A stretch of DNA of 64,000 bases from Heracleum sosnowskyi. Its lineage: Eukaryota; Streptophyta; Magnoliopsida; Apiales; Apiaceae. Shown in pieces: positions 43,905-55,228 of this stretch. The stretch covers positions 19,611,001 to 19,675,000 of the forward strand of contig CM061240.1 in NCBI GenBank assembly GCA_030848705.1, read 5' to 3'. The notes beneath the pieces were generated by a model. That model was given only the letters and a program-made list of their open reading frames with translations, made no database searches and was not told where the DNA came from. The translations under genes were made by a program, and so were the position numbers. Within the stretch, counting starts at the first letter, position 1. Each line of letters opens with the position of its first letter.

Positions 43905-46900
43905 AAAAGGAAAAATGTGTTAGTCATGGATAGTGGATGTTCTGTGCACATGACTGGAAACAAAGCCCTGTTATCAGAATATGAGGAAAAAGCTGGCCCA
44001 ACTGTGTCTTATGGAGATGGCAACATTGGACAAACCTTGGGATATGGCAATATAATCATTGGAAATGTCATCATTGAAAAAGTAGCTCTAGTGAAGGGAC
44101 TAAAACACAACTTGTTGAGTATTAGTCAAATCACTGACAGAGGTTATCATGTCAATTTCTATTCCACACATTGTGAAGTAGTCAGTAAAGCAACAGGAAA
44201 GATAGCACTAACTGGCTACAGGCATGGTAACATATATGAAGCCAACATTCTCTCAGATACTGATGGCTCCCCTACATGTTTCATCAGTAAAGCTTCAGTA
44301 GATGAAAGTTGGAATTGGCACAAGAAGCTTTCTCATCTCAACTTCAGCAACATCAATGAGTTGGTTAAGAAAGAGTTAGTAAGAGGATTACCTAATGTCT
44401 TATATACACCTGATGGACTCTGTGATGCATGCCAAAAAGCAAAACAAAGAAGGACATCATTCCAGAGTAAATCAGAATCCTCTATTGAAGAACCATATCA
44501 CATGCTACATCTTGATCTGTTTGGTCCAGTCAACATCATGTCCATCAGTAAGAAAAGGTACACTCTTGTAATTGTTGATGAATATTCTAGATTCACCTGG
44601 GTGTATTTTCTGCACAGAAAAGATGAAACTCCTGAAGTTCTGTTGGATCATGTGAGGATGATTGAGACAACCACAAAGTACAAAGTCAAGATTCTGAGAA
44701 GTGATAATGGTACTGAATTTAAGAATTCAAAGATGGAAGAGTTCTGCAAATACAAAGGAATCATTCAACAATTCTCTGCTCCTGGCACACCTCAGCAAAA
44801 TGGAGTAGTAGAAAGGAAGAATAGAACTCTTATTGAAGCTGGCAGAACTATGTTGGAAGAAGCTAAATTACCTACATATTTCTGGGCAGAAGCAGTCAAC
44901 ACAGTATGCTATACACAAAATCTCACATTGATAAACAGGCATGGTGTCACTCCTTATCAGTCACTCAAGGAGAAGAAACCAAGTCTGAAGCATTTGCATG
45001 TGTTTGGCTGTAAATGTTTTGTTCTCAGAACTCATCCTGAACAGCTAGGGAAATTTGAAACAAAGGCTGATGAAGGAATATTCATAGGTTATCCTACATC
45101 AAGAGCCTTCAGAGTTTTTAATTTGAGAACAAGAACTGTCATGGAGTCAATTCATGTATCTTTTGATGATAAGAAGATAACTGGAATCATTGAAGACTCG
45201 CATGATAGATTGTTATTTGAAAATGAAGCTTCCAAGGAACCTGAAGAAAGTGAATCAGATCCTGTCAATTTATCAGATACTGATGGGTCACCAAATCCTG
45301 ATGACTCACCAGGTACTGATGGTGCTAATACTGATGATGCAAACAATAGTGATACAACTAGTAGTGCTAATGTTGAGGGGGAGCAACGGCATTCAACTAC
45401 AAGTTCAGAGTCAACTCAATCATCAGGACAGAATTCTTCAGATACTGATTCAAGTGAAGATCCTGATAACACATCAGGAGGGCATAGCAATAATTCAGGA
45501 AGAGCTTCAAATCAATCAAATTCTTTCAATCAAGATAACACCAATCCAGGGGGAGCATCTTCTTCAAGAAACAATTTGACACCAGCAAGGAAATGGACAA
45601 AAGATCATTCTCCTGATTTGATAATTGGAGATCCTGATGCAGGTGTTCAAACAAGAAGTGCAACTCAGAATGAATGTCTATACAATAACTTTCTATCCAA
45701 GGAGGAGCCTAAGAAAGTTGAAGATGCACTTAAAGATGCTGATTGGGTTACTGCAATGCAAGAAGAACTGAATGAATTTGAAAGGAATGAAGTCTGGAAA
45801 CTGGTACCAAGACCAAAGAATAGATCAATTGTTGGTACAAAGTGGATTTTCAAGAACAAGACTGATTCTGATGGAGTCATTATCAGAAATAAAGCTAGAC
45901 TAGTTGCAAAGGGGTATTCCCAACAAGAGGGAATTGACTATGATGAAACTTTTGCTCCTGTTGCAAGACTAGAAGCCATCAGGATATTTCTTGCTTATGC
46001 AGCACATAAGAAATTCAAGGTTTTCCAGATGGATGTTAAAAGTGCTTTCTTAAATGGTGAACTGGAGGAAGAAGTTTATGTTGAACAACCTCCTGGTTTC
46101 ATTGATCCTACATATCCAGATCATGTCTACAGACTGGATAAGGCACTTTATGGACTAAAGCAAGCTCCAAGAGCATGGTATGAAACCTTAGCTCAATTCT
46201 TACTGGAAAGTGGATTCAAAAGAGGTGCAATTGATAAAACTCTATTTTATTTGAATCATGGTAAGGAGTTGCTGTTAGTTCAGATTTATGTTGATGATAT
46301 CATTTTTGGGTCAACAAACAATAAGCTGTGTGAAAAGTTTTCCAAGCTTATGCAGTCAAGATATCAAATGAGCATGATGGGAGAAATGAGTTACTTTCTA
46401 GGTCTTCAAGTTAAACAGACTGATGAAGGGATTTTTATTAATCAGTCTAAATACACAAGGAATTTACTGACAAGGTTTAACATGCAAGACAGTACTCCTG
46501 CTTCAACTCCCATAGCTACAGCTACCAAACTTGATCCTGATCAAGGTGAAGAGGTAGATGTAACTCACTACAGAGGAATGATTGGCTCTCTATTGTATCT
46601 CACTGCCAGTAGACCAGATATCATGGTTGCAACCTGTCTATGTGCAAGATTTCAAGCAAAACCTAGAGAACCACATCTGATTGCAGTCAAAAGAATTTTC
46701 AGATATCTCAAAGGCACTCCTTCACTTGGCCTTTGGTATGCAAGGGAATCAGATTTTGGGTTGTGTGGTTATTCAGATGCTGATTTTGCAGGATGCAAAA
46801 TAGACAGGAAAAGTACTTCAGGAAGTTGTCAGTTTTTGGGTGGAAGATTAGTTTCGTGGTTCAGTAAAAAGCAGAAATCTATTTCCACTTCAACTGCAGA

Positions 46901-47234
46901 AGCTGAGTACATTGCTGCAGGAAGTTGTTGTGCTCAGATAATGTGGATGAGAAATCAGTTGTTAGATTATGGCCTGTCATACTCAAAAATCCCTATTTAT
47001 TGTGATAACCAAAGTGCTATTGCAATGACAGGAAATCCAGTTCAGCATTCTCTTACTAAACACATAAGTATCAGATATCACTTTATAAGAGAACAGGTTC
47101 TGGAAGGAACAATTGAACTTCACTTTGTTCCTACTGATCAACAACTAGCTGATATATTCACCAAGCCACTACCTGAAGCTACTTTCAATAAATTGGTGAA
47201 TGAACTTGGAATGATGAATTTTGAGAATTTCTGA
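43896..47234 (+). CDS. Sire-B pol (protease, integrase, RT, RNase H)
   Basis: 1112-residue frame in Ty1/copia order. Protease: LVMDSGCSVHMTG near the N-terminus. Integrase: HKKLSHLNFSNINEL ... CDACQKAKQR zinc region, then a core with LHLDLFGPVN, LRSDNGTEF and ERKNRTL. A linker rich in Asp, Pro, Ser and Asn (about 430-560) contains repeated NPD/DTD units. RT: WKLVPRPKNRSIVGTKWIFK onward with YVDDIIFGS near residue 798. RNase H: TSTAEAEYIAAGSC near 1000, ending KPLPEATFNKLVNELGMMNF. It is open throughout, with all catalytic motifs present, so it is probably functional if expressed. In-frame with gag. Confidence 0.95.
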   Translation: MQGKRKNVLVMDSGCSVHMTGNKALLSEYEEKAGPTVSYGDGNIGQTLGYGNIIIGNVIIEKVALVKGLKHNLLSISQITDRGYHVNFYSTHCEVVSKATGKIALTGYRHGNIYEANILSDTDGSPTCFISKASVDESWNWHKKLSHLNFSNINELVKKELVRGLPNVLYTPDGLCDACQKAKQRRTSFQSKSESSIEEPYHMLHLDLFGPVNIMSISKKRYTLVIVDEYSRFTWVYFLHRKDETPEVLLDHVRMIETTTKYKVKILRSDNGTEFKNSKMEEFCKYKGIIQQFSAPGTPQQNGVVERKNRTLIEAGRTMLEEAKLPTYFWAEAVNTVCYTQNLTLINRHGVTPYQSLKEKKPSLKHLHVFGCKCFVLRTHPEQLGKFETKADEGIFIGYPTSRAFRVFNLRTRTVMESIHVSFDDKKITGIIEDSHDRLLFENEASKEPEESESDPVNLSDTDGSPNPDDSPGTDGANTDDANNSDTTSSANVEGEQRHSTTSSESTQSSGQNSSDTDSSEDPDNTSGGHSNNSGRASNQSNSFNQDNTNPGGASSSRNNLTPARKWTKDHSPDLIIGDPDAGVQTRSATQNECLYNNFLSKEEPKKVEDALKDADWVTAMQEELNEFERNEVWKLVPRPKNRSIVGTKWIFKNKTDSDGVIIRNKARLVAKGYSQQEGIDYDETFAPVARLEAIRIFLAYAAHKKFKVFQMDVKSAFLNGELEEEVYVEQPPGFIDPTYPDHVYRLDKALYGLKQAPRAWYETLAQFLLESGFKRGAIDKTLFYLNHGKELLLVQIYVDDIIFGSTNNKLCEKFSKLMQSRYQMSMMGEMSYFLGLQVKQTDEGIFINQSKYTRNLLTRFNMQDSTPASTPIATATKLDPDQGEEVDVTHYRGMIGSLLYLTASRPDIMVATCLCARFQAKPREPHLIAVKRIFRYLKGTPSLGLWYARESDFGLCGYSDADFAGCKIDRKSTSGSCQFLGGRLVSWFSKKQKSISTSTAEAEYIAAGSCCAQIMWMRNQLLDYGLSYSKIPIYCDNQSAIAMTGNPVQHSLTKHISIRYHFIREQVLEGTIELHFVPTDQQLADIFTKPLPEATFNKLVNELGMMNFENF

Positions 47235-47631
47235 GGAAAAGCTACAGAGAGGAAATCTTAATAACTGTCAAATCCTGATGGTTATTCAGAAAGGTATGTA
47301 TCTTTGATCAAATCCTGATAGGACTCAATCCTGACAGGAAATCAATTGGTCAAATCCTGATGTTCAGATATTGAAGCTGGTATAAAAACCAGAGATTCTA
47401 TGCTAATTTGTCATCAACACTCCTGGTAAACTCTGGACAATTAGATTATTACTTAGTCTTTGATTAAGTTTTCAGTCTTAATTATCAATTTCAATTTCAT
47501 TATTATCAGAGTTTATTATTTATCATCTCTATATCATTATGAGTGTTACTAACAAATTTTGCAGGCAAGTACAGGAAGAAAACAATTGAGAAAATGGACA
47601 AATTTCATTAATACTTGAAGATTCATTACAC
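47235..47631 (+). promoter_or_regulatory. pol-ORF3 spacer of Sire-B
   Basis: 397 bp with no ORF. It holds four AATCCTGA motifs, a TATAAAA at 47381-47387 and TTTTGCAG/G at 47557-47565. The last is conserved in Sire-A. It looks like a promoter and/or 3' splice site for ORF3. Confidence 0.4.
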
Positions 47632-50600
47632 ATGAGATATGGAAATCTCTTCAGGACAAAGCTTAAGAAGGAATGGAATTTCTTCTTTGATACAATCAGC
47701 CGCTGTTTCCTGAACAAGACATCAAATTTTGATGCTCTTTCATCAGGATCTCTTAAAATTGGGTACTCTCTTATCCATTCTACAGTGTTTGATTATGGGT
47801 CTTTTATCTTAAAAGCTTTAAGTGATAGGAAATCAGATAAATTGGGTTCTGTCTGTTTTCTTAGATTTTTACAGTTGATATTTAATCACTTATGTCCTAA
47901 TGTTGTTTTTGAGGATGATGTAGTTCTACCAATCTGTAGAATTACTGAGAATAATATTAAGTCCTTAGTCAACAGTGATAAGGCAAATGGTTTCATAGGA
48001 AATGCTTTTATTCCTGATGAGGTTAGGTTTTTCTTACATCAGAAAATGCCGACTCGTTATGGACTACTTTCTAATGCTATGGGGCAAGGCCCAACCCACC
48101 TTGTTCCTGACACAAGCATGCAACCTAAACAGTCTAAACAGTTAACAACCACCTCTACTGTCTCTCAAAAGACTTTAGTTGTAAAATCAAAGAAATCAGC
48201 TAGAACTGATGTGTCTGGAAGACAATCAGGTTCAAAGGATTTTTCCTCTACACCACTCACTAAAAAGAAGATACAAGGGGGTGTACAAGGGGTCCTGGTG
48301 AAGAAAGCTGATAAGGTTGTTAAGGATGTTCCTGTGAAAAGGAAGTTAAGGTTGATTGATGAAAGTGATTCAGAGGATGACTTACCTATATCCTCTGTGA
48401 TGAATGTGAACAAGGAAGTTGCTGATACTGCTACTAAAGCTGTGGTACCTTTATCAAAACCACAAAAGACAAGGAAATTATCAAAGAGCAGGTATCATAT
48501 TCCTTTGACAGTGCAAATGAAGGATACTGATATTCAGACATCAAATCCTGATGAGTCATCTACTCCTGATGCTCTAGAAAATCCTGATGTTAGTATTCCT
48601 GATGCAACAACAAAAGTTGTCTCTATATCAGACTCTCCAGCCTCTCCATCTCAGATTAGAGAAATTTCTTGGGAGAAGGTTTCTACAACTGCTTCCTTGG
48701 TTGGTCTCACACCTACATCAAAGAAAAAGAGGAATGCAGAAGAGTTAGTCTATCAGAGACAGAAGAAGCTGAAAGGATCAAGCCCACAAGAACCTGAATT
48801 TCAGAGTAATTCAGCAGCTATTGTTGATCCTGCCACACAAGAACCACTCAATCAAAGTTTGGGTGAAGGCTTAGCTAGTGGAATGGTCACACAAGAACCA
48901 TTTTCTCAAAGGGAGAATGAAGACATCAACATTCCAGCTACACAAGAACCATCTTCTCAAAGTGAAGATGCAGGCAAAGCTACAGCTTCTGTTGAAAGAT
49001 TGGTCGAGAACATTGTCAATGAGGGAAGCACACAAGAACCTTTAACTCAAAGTGTTGAAACAGCTTCTGAACCTCAAGCTCCACAAGAACCATTGGTAGC
49101 AAATACTGATGCAAGCATATCAAATCCTGACGATGTTCATCCTGACGCTAGTGGTGCTCCTGATAATGAACCTATTTTGATACAGCCACTTCGTTCAAGA
49201 CCAATGGATCATCCTATCTCAGAATCACAGGATAAACTGAAAGGTATTGCAATTCCTGATCCTGCTATATCTCATGGTTCTGATGATGATAATTCTGATG
49301 ATGATAGTGATGATGATAATGAGAATCGAAAAGAGAAGGAATAGCTTGCTACAGCACTCAAAATTAGTCTTGGAACTAATTTTGGTTCATCAAGTACATA
49401 TATGGCTAGCAATGCTTTCACTGGGAAAGATCAGAGACAAGATTTTTCTACTCCTTCCTTTGATCCTGCAGAGGCATTTAGACAGAATGAATGGAACAAT
49501 TCATGGCACCAATCTGATGAATCTATCAGTTTTTCTTCTGCTATTGAACATGCCTATAATGCAGTGAAATCTATAGAGAATCAAGACTCGAAGAATCATC
49601 TGAAGGCTACTACTCTTTTATCCAAAAGCCTGAAAAGTGAGATTGATTCTATCAAGGGTTCAACTGAAAAAGTGAGGACTGATATCTTTAATAATTTTAC
49701 AAAGGTGCCTACTACTTTACAACTGAGGGTAGTGGAATCCCAAGTGAAATCTGTTGTTTCAGAACAAACCTCAATCAATCAAAGAATTGATTCTCTGGAT
49801 ACTAAGGTAACTGAAATTCAAGCCTCTCTTTCCTTAATTTTGCAATTATTGTCAAATCCTGATGTCAAAAAGGGGGAGAAGGTTATTCAGACAAAATGTA
49901 CACCTGATCTAGTATTAAGAAATAATGATGATGATACTGGAGATGATGGTGGTGACAAAGTGATACAAGGAGAAACCTCTGATGCTGTTGTTATGAAGAC
50001 AATCCAAACTTCTCAACGCAATCAACTCATGTTTCTGATTCTGGAGTTAAGACAGTAAGAACATTGGTGCAATCTCAGATCCTGACGGAAGATCAAATCC
50101 TGACACCTGGTCATGGACACATTCTTGCTACAATTCCTGAAGGTGATGAAGATGTAATTATTGATAATCCTGAAGATGCATCAAATTTATTCCAGAAGTT
50201 TTCTACAAAAGATGGCAGAATTGTTACTCTATATCACACTGATAAAAGAGTTCAACAATTATATGCAAGAAAAGCACTCTCTACAGCAAGTGAAGAATAT
50301 CCAGATCTCTCACATGAAGAATTCTTGAGACTACAAAGAGAGACAATGGAAAGCTATACTGCTCCTGCTAGAGGTAGAGGAAGCAGAGGTAGGAGAGGTG
50401 CTAGAAGAAGTAGAAGAGGTTCTTCAACTCAAACAGTACCTAGACAGACAAGGTCTAGAGGGTTAAGAATTGAAGAAATTCCTGAAGCTTCACAAAATCT
50501 AATAGATCCTGTTATCAAGGATATCATGGAGAAAGAAGACAAAGAATTTGTTGAAGAAGAACCTGAATTGAGAAGAAAATCAAGTAAATCAACTCTCAGC

Positions 50601-51718
50601 AATACAAATCAAATTGAAGATTCTAATCCTGACAATATTCAAGATCCTGACGAATCTGAAATTCTGCAAAAGGTTGATTTGATAATCTTATCTACTGTTG
50701 TTGATTGTCACAACAAAGAAGTAGATGAAGAAGAAGAAGCCAGAAGAAGAGATATTACAAAAAGAACATATGAAGATTTCAATCTCTATCTACAAAGGCT
50801 TAAAGTTTCAAATGAAAGACAATGGAGAAATACAAGCAGGCAAGAATCTTTACTTGAAAGAAGCTACACTCATGAAAAGGAGAAAAACAAGAAGTGGGAA
50901 CACATAAGTACACTGAAGTGTGATACACCTATCAATTTTCAGACTGGTGGAATTATTACAAGTGCTTCAAGTGTTGTTGATTTGTCTGATATGGCTAGAT
51001 CAAAAACACTCTGGTTAAAGATGTTTTCGAATCTGAAGAAAATGTCAAGTAATTCAAGAGGAGGTATTGGACACAGGGATGCTGAATATCTGAATATGTC
51101 ATATACTCCTTAACTGAAATTGGAGGTACTTTAACTTCTGAAAACCTGAACAATTTATTAGCTGTTGATATAGTTATAGATTGTCATGATGGTTTTGAAA
51201 AGAAAGAAAAGCTTCTGTACTTCATGAAAGATGGTAGTGTGAAGATTCTATCTATTCAAGATCTGCTGATAAAAACTACACAGGAACTGAAATATGTTCA
51301 CTATCTGTTAAGATGGAAGAACCAAGTGTACAAAGTATGGGCTGACATGATTTTGTCAACTATAAGAAGAAGACTGGATGGAAACAGTAATTTCGATGGT
51401 AATTATATTCCCATGTACTTAAATCAAAGAGGTCAGGATGTGGAAATGCAAAGAGGTACTGCTGTTAAAGAAGTAACTTTTGGTATGACCCAACTTACTC
51501 TCAATCCTGATGGGAAGGAAATTGCTTATCTTTTGCTTGAAGAGCACAGTCTACAGAAAAGCTCCATACAGAATCTCAGAGCAGCTATCTACCAGATTAA
51601 TGAGGAAGATGAAGAACTCAGAAATCTTAAGGAAAGACTGATTCAAATTCTTGAAGAAAAAGAAGAAAGTTTATTATCCAATTTCTTGAAGATGAATCTG
51701 TTCTATCAAAAAGCTTAA
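47632..51718 (+). pseudogene. Sire-B ORF3 (env-position protein), N-terminally deleted and broken
   Basis: About 1360 codons. The first part (47632-49344) starts with a helical domain around KKEWNFFFD and CFLRFLQLIFNHLCP, then a Lys/Ser-rich disordered region with KRKLRLIDESDSEDD, and ends in TAG at 49342-49344. The same frame resumes through 49402-50058, a long coiled-coil region. A one-base shift near 50000 moves to 50064-51113, which has an Arg/Gly-rich basic patch (RGRGSRGRRGARRSRRG). A second shift near 51085 leads to 51118-51718. Compared with Sire-A the first ~130 residues are missing. No signal peptide or membrane segment is visible. Position matches the SIRE1 envelope-like gene; function unknown. 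Confidence 0.75.
48780..49095 (+). repeat. TQEP-x-x-QS repeats in ORF3
   Basis: ACACAAGAACC-like units recur about six times, encoding (T/P)QEP followed by a hydrophobic or Ser residue and QS/QR, spaced 15-40 residues apart. Repeat-rich, probably disordered part of ORF3. Confidence 0.75.
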
Positions 51719-51827
51719 ACAGATAAGTTGTTTCTGAAGATACTCGTACATTTTGATACATGTTTTTGACATCATTGAATATTTGGAATCTATACTTTAT
51801 TTCACAAAGTATGAGATTGGGAGAGAT

Positions 51828-52436
51828 TGTTAGATCAGAATTCAATGATCGTCAGAAGCTAGACTCAACTGATCAGGATTGCTGACGTCATCAGTATTGT
51901 ATGGTCATCAGTATTTGATCAAGCGTCAGTATCTTATTGATCATCAGGATTCCTAATCAGACTATGATCAGGATTGATCATCAGAACTTGAAGCTGATCA
52001 GGATTCCTACTTCGAGTTATATTTGGAGTCTAGATAAACATGGAAGTTTATTCTATTTGTTCCTGGTTTGTAGAATGTAGCTATCGATTAAGGATAGGTT
52101 TCTATCTTTGTTATTGATTAGGACTTATCTTGTTATTGATAGAGAAGCTGTGTGTACTATATAAACACAGTCTTGGTTTCGATTTATGTATTCATTCGAG
52201 AGAGAACATAATCGAATAGAAGCTCTCAAGAACATAGAATTTCTTGAGAGAGTTTTTGTAAACTAGCAGCTCTCAAGAACATCAGAATTTCTTGAGAGAG
52301 TTTGTAACAGTTTTATATCAGATTTAATAAAGCTGTTATCTTTCTTTTCATATTTGTGATATATACATTAAGAAGTCGATTATCTTACACTATTGTATTC
52401 AACCCCCCTTCTACAATAGATTATTACTGGGCAACA
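51828..52436 (+). repeat. 3' LTR of Sire-B
   Basis: 609 bp, about four differences from the 5' LTR, preceded by the polypurine tract and followed by GTCTA. Confidence 0.97.
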
Positions 52437-52441
52437 GTCTA

Positions 52442-55090
52442 AACTTTATTCCTTTTTAAAACATTTTCAGATATAAAGAAGTCCTTTGGAAATCAGATAA
52501 GTTCAATCAAAACAATCTGGGTTTCTATTAGTGGAATATCATAAATATTTATCATCGGGTTTGTTATGGAAATGTACTAGAATGAGAGTTAGGTATATTC
52601 ACTTTCAGGTATAAAAAAAGTTTGAATAAGTATATGGTCAAACTCAGGTTATAGAATTATAGGTCATCAGGTTTCAATTCATGTATATGATCAGGGTATA
52701 AAGGTTTAGGGATAAAGAACTAAACAAAGCATGGTATACATTTCAACATGGTATATATGAACAAAGATAAGGGTTATTAATGAACGATAAGTGTTTTCAG
52801 GACTAAAGGTAAATCAAGGCAAGATAGCAATTCATATGTGTCAAAATGAAACAATGGAATCGAAATACGAAAGCAAGTTTGTATTACTTGCCTTAGGTAG
52901 CTAAAAAGGGTAATGAACAATCACTGATTCTCCACCTTAGTCTTTCCTTTGTCTCTAAGACCCACTTCCTTGAACTTTCTAAGTTCCACTTCCTTGGATT
53001 CTACAAAAGAATATATTCTATCTTAGAACGCCCTTTCTCAAATGCCAATCCTTTACTCTAAACTACCCAACGCATCCTAAGCGCGTAAACACATAATAGT
53101 TATACCATAATACAATTATAATCATGTAATAGGCAATCAACCATATAGTCTCACATTGTCATTTAAATACACATAACATGCTCCTTATACATATATATAT
53201 ATACAATAATATATCTTTCAAATCATACCACACTTGGTATCCCTTAAATCAATTTGGTCATGCCAACCATATCCTTAACACTTTTACAATCAATGTTTTC
53301 ATCTCAAAAACTGAAAAATCTGCTGCGCATACTTTACTAAAACATTTTTCATAAATCCAAATATAATCCAACAATTACCAAATTTGACAGACTACCTCCT
53401 GATGACTAACTAAACTTAGCATAAAAGTTTCAACTTCAGAACACTTTATTTAGATTAAAAACGAACTGTATAAAGTAGGTACTAAGGCACAGAAAATCCC
53501 TGCTGCGCAACTTTTAGTAAAATAATCATAACTTTTTATTCGTAAATCCTATCGATACAAGGTTAGCGCGTGCACAAACTAGATTCAATTTAGAACAGTT
53601 AATGCCTAGACTCTCTGTCTAAAACAGGCAGCAACATTTCACAATTAATCAAAACAGAACAGGCAGACAGTTTTTCTGGAATTTCAGCATGATGTATGTC
53701 TATACAAAACCATTCCACCATTATAATCTTTCCCATAAATAACCATCCAATATCAAAACTAGAACTCATGTTCTCAAGAATTTACCCAAAACTTATACAT
53801 GCATTTATCAAATACCCAAACTAACAAGTTAACAATTCAAATACTTGTAACTTCACTAAAATTCCCAAATCAAAACCTTTAACCATCAAAAATTCGAACT
53901 TAACTAAAGTTAACACAATTAATCAACATGCATTCACTATAAACCGAGATTAACAATTAAACATCAACATAACAAATTTTTAAACCGATTTTATAAAAGG
54001 GGAAAAATCGAAATATGCACATGCAATTCGATTTCTCAACATGCAATTCATAACTTCACTAAATACTAGTTTTAATACAAAAATCGGACTCAAGAATATC
54101 ATCATCGTCCCCGTCGGCTCGCCGGAGCTCATTGCCGACGGCGGCATGGTCGGAGGTGCCCGGGAAAAAAAAATCGGGTTTCCTTCACAACCTCACCAAT
54201 AATAATCTAAACAATCTCCTTATCACAGAATCATCACAAAACAAAGGTTCGGGATTGAATCAAATCAAAATCGCCAAAACCCCTTTTTGCATGCAACTGA
54301 TACACACGCACACACACTGCCATACACATACACACACCCACGATTACACATATATGAGAGATTGAGTGAGAATGAGAGGGAGAGAGATTTTACAGAAGAA
54401 AATCGAGAGAGAGAGTTTTTGCCGAGAGAGAAAAATCGAGAGAGAAGAGAGAGTGATGAACGGTGAAAGAAGAAAAGGGGAAAAACTGATTGCTGGGGTT
54501 TTATAAGCCCAGGGGTATTTTAGTAACTTGCTAATTCCAAAATCTGATTTTTAAATAAGAAAATCCATATAAATGCCTTTCTAAAATTCGAAATAAAATG
54601 AAGATAATATCTAAAAATCACAATTTTATTTTTAAAACAAAGAATACGAATTTACAAGCTCCCCCATATTTTTAAAATATTTTTATGATCAAAATTGAAT
54701 TAAATATGAATTTTCAAAGTTTTGATCACATAAATGATATTTAACTCATAAAATCGTTTTTAAATCCTTAAAGTCAAACATAAATTCCTCCACTAATTTT
54801 AGAAAATACTAGAATATAAACTAAAGGTTGTGAAAAAGATTTCACAATAAAAAGAGTCTCCGATGATTTTATAAAATTCCCGGAAGGTCAAAAAGAACTA
54901 ATTTTTAATAAGAAATTCATATAAAATGCATTTAAAAGCATACACAAGTATTTTAATCCATACCATTCACCAAGTAAACATCTAATTATCACATTTCCAA
55001 ATATCCACCTTTCACACAATACTCACATATCATAGAACTCAAATATTATTAAATATTAGTATTGTACAAGCGCTTTTCTGAGTCGTTATA
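52442..55090 (-). repeat. 5' LTR of the chromovirus, part 2
   Basis: U3-side part of the 5' LTR, continuing 40013-40908 across Sire-B and matching 22475-25129. The target duplication GTTAC follows at 55091-55095. Confidence 0.95.
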
Positions 55091-55095
55091 GTTAC

Positions 55096-55228
55096 CGCAG
55101 GGGTCTTCATTATGTTACTATAGACCCCTGTAGCAACTGCTGAGAACCTAACACGGCTCTGATGTTACCATAGCCCTTTTTGGGGCTATAGCAACGCGAA
55201 ACTGGGTTTATAGCAACATAGTTTGTTG
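55096..55228. repeat. right subterminal region of the CACTA
   Basis: Contains GTTACTATAG, TGTTACCATAG and CTATAGCAAC copies in both directions, next to the right terminal inverted repeat. Confidence 0.8.

Larger units (their letters stand above)
40909..52436 (+). mobile_element. Sire-B: young Sirevirus (Ty1/copia)
   Basis: 11528 bp, plus strand, LTRs of 609 bp each (40909-41517 and 51828-52436), flanked by GTCTA. By hand the LTRs differ at about four positions. The PBS is TGGTATCAGAGC at 41520-41531 and the polypurine tract GATTGGGAGAGAT is at 51815-51827. gag and pol are open and in the same frame, separated by one TAG. A 4-kb ORF3 follows, broken by one TAG and two frameshifts. Compared with Sire-A it has lost about 1.7 kb between pol and ORF3, including the antisense gene and the N-terminus of ORF3. 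Confidence 0.96.
21579..55090 (-). mobile_element. Ty3/gypsy chromovirus (Tekay/Del-like)
   Basis: Minus-strand element with LTRs of about 3.55 kb at 21579-25129 and 40013-55090 (the latter split by Sire-B), about 12.9 kb of its own DNA, flanked by GTTAC duplications (21574-21578 and 55091-55095). The order is 5' LTR, PBS for tRNA-Met (40009-39998), an upstream ORF, gag with two zinc knuckles, protease, RT, RNase H, integrase and a chromodomain-like C-terminus, as in the chromoviruses. By hand count the LTRs differ at about 26 of 3545 positions. Copia-B is inserted between protease and RT. One frameshift and one stop in RT also inactivate it. On the element strand the LTR begins TATAACGACTC instead of TG. 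Confidence 0.94.

Noticed and set aside
47632..51718. ORF3 as a true retroviral envelope gene
   Set aside because: No signal peptide, membrane segment or cleavage site is visible. The regions are helical, disordered or basic. Only its position matches the SIRE1 envelope-like ORF.
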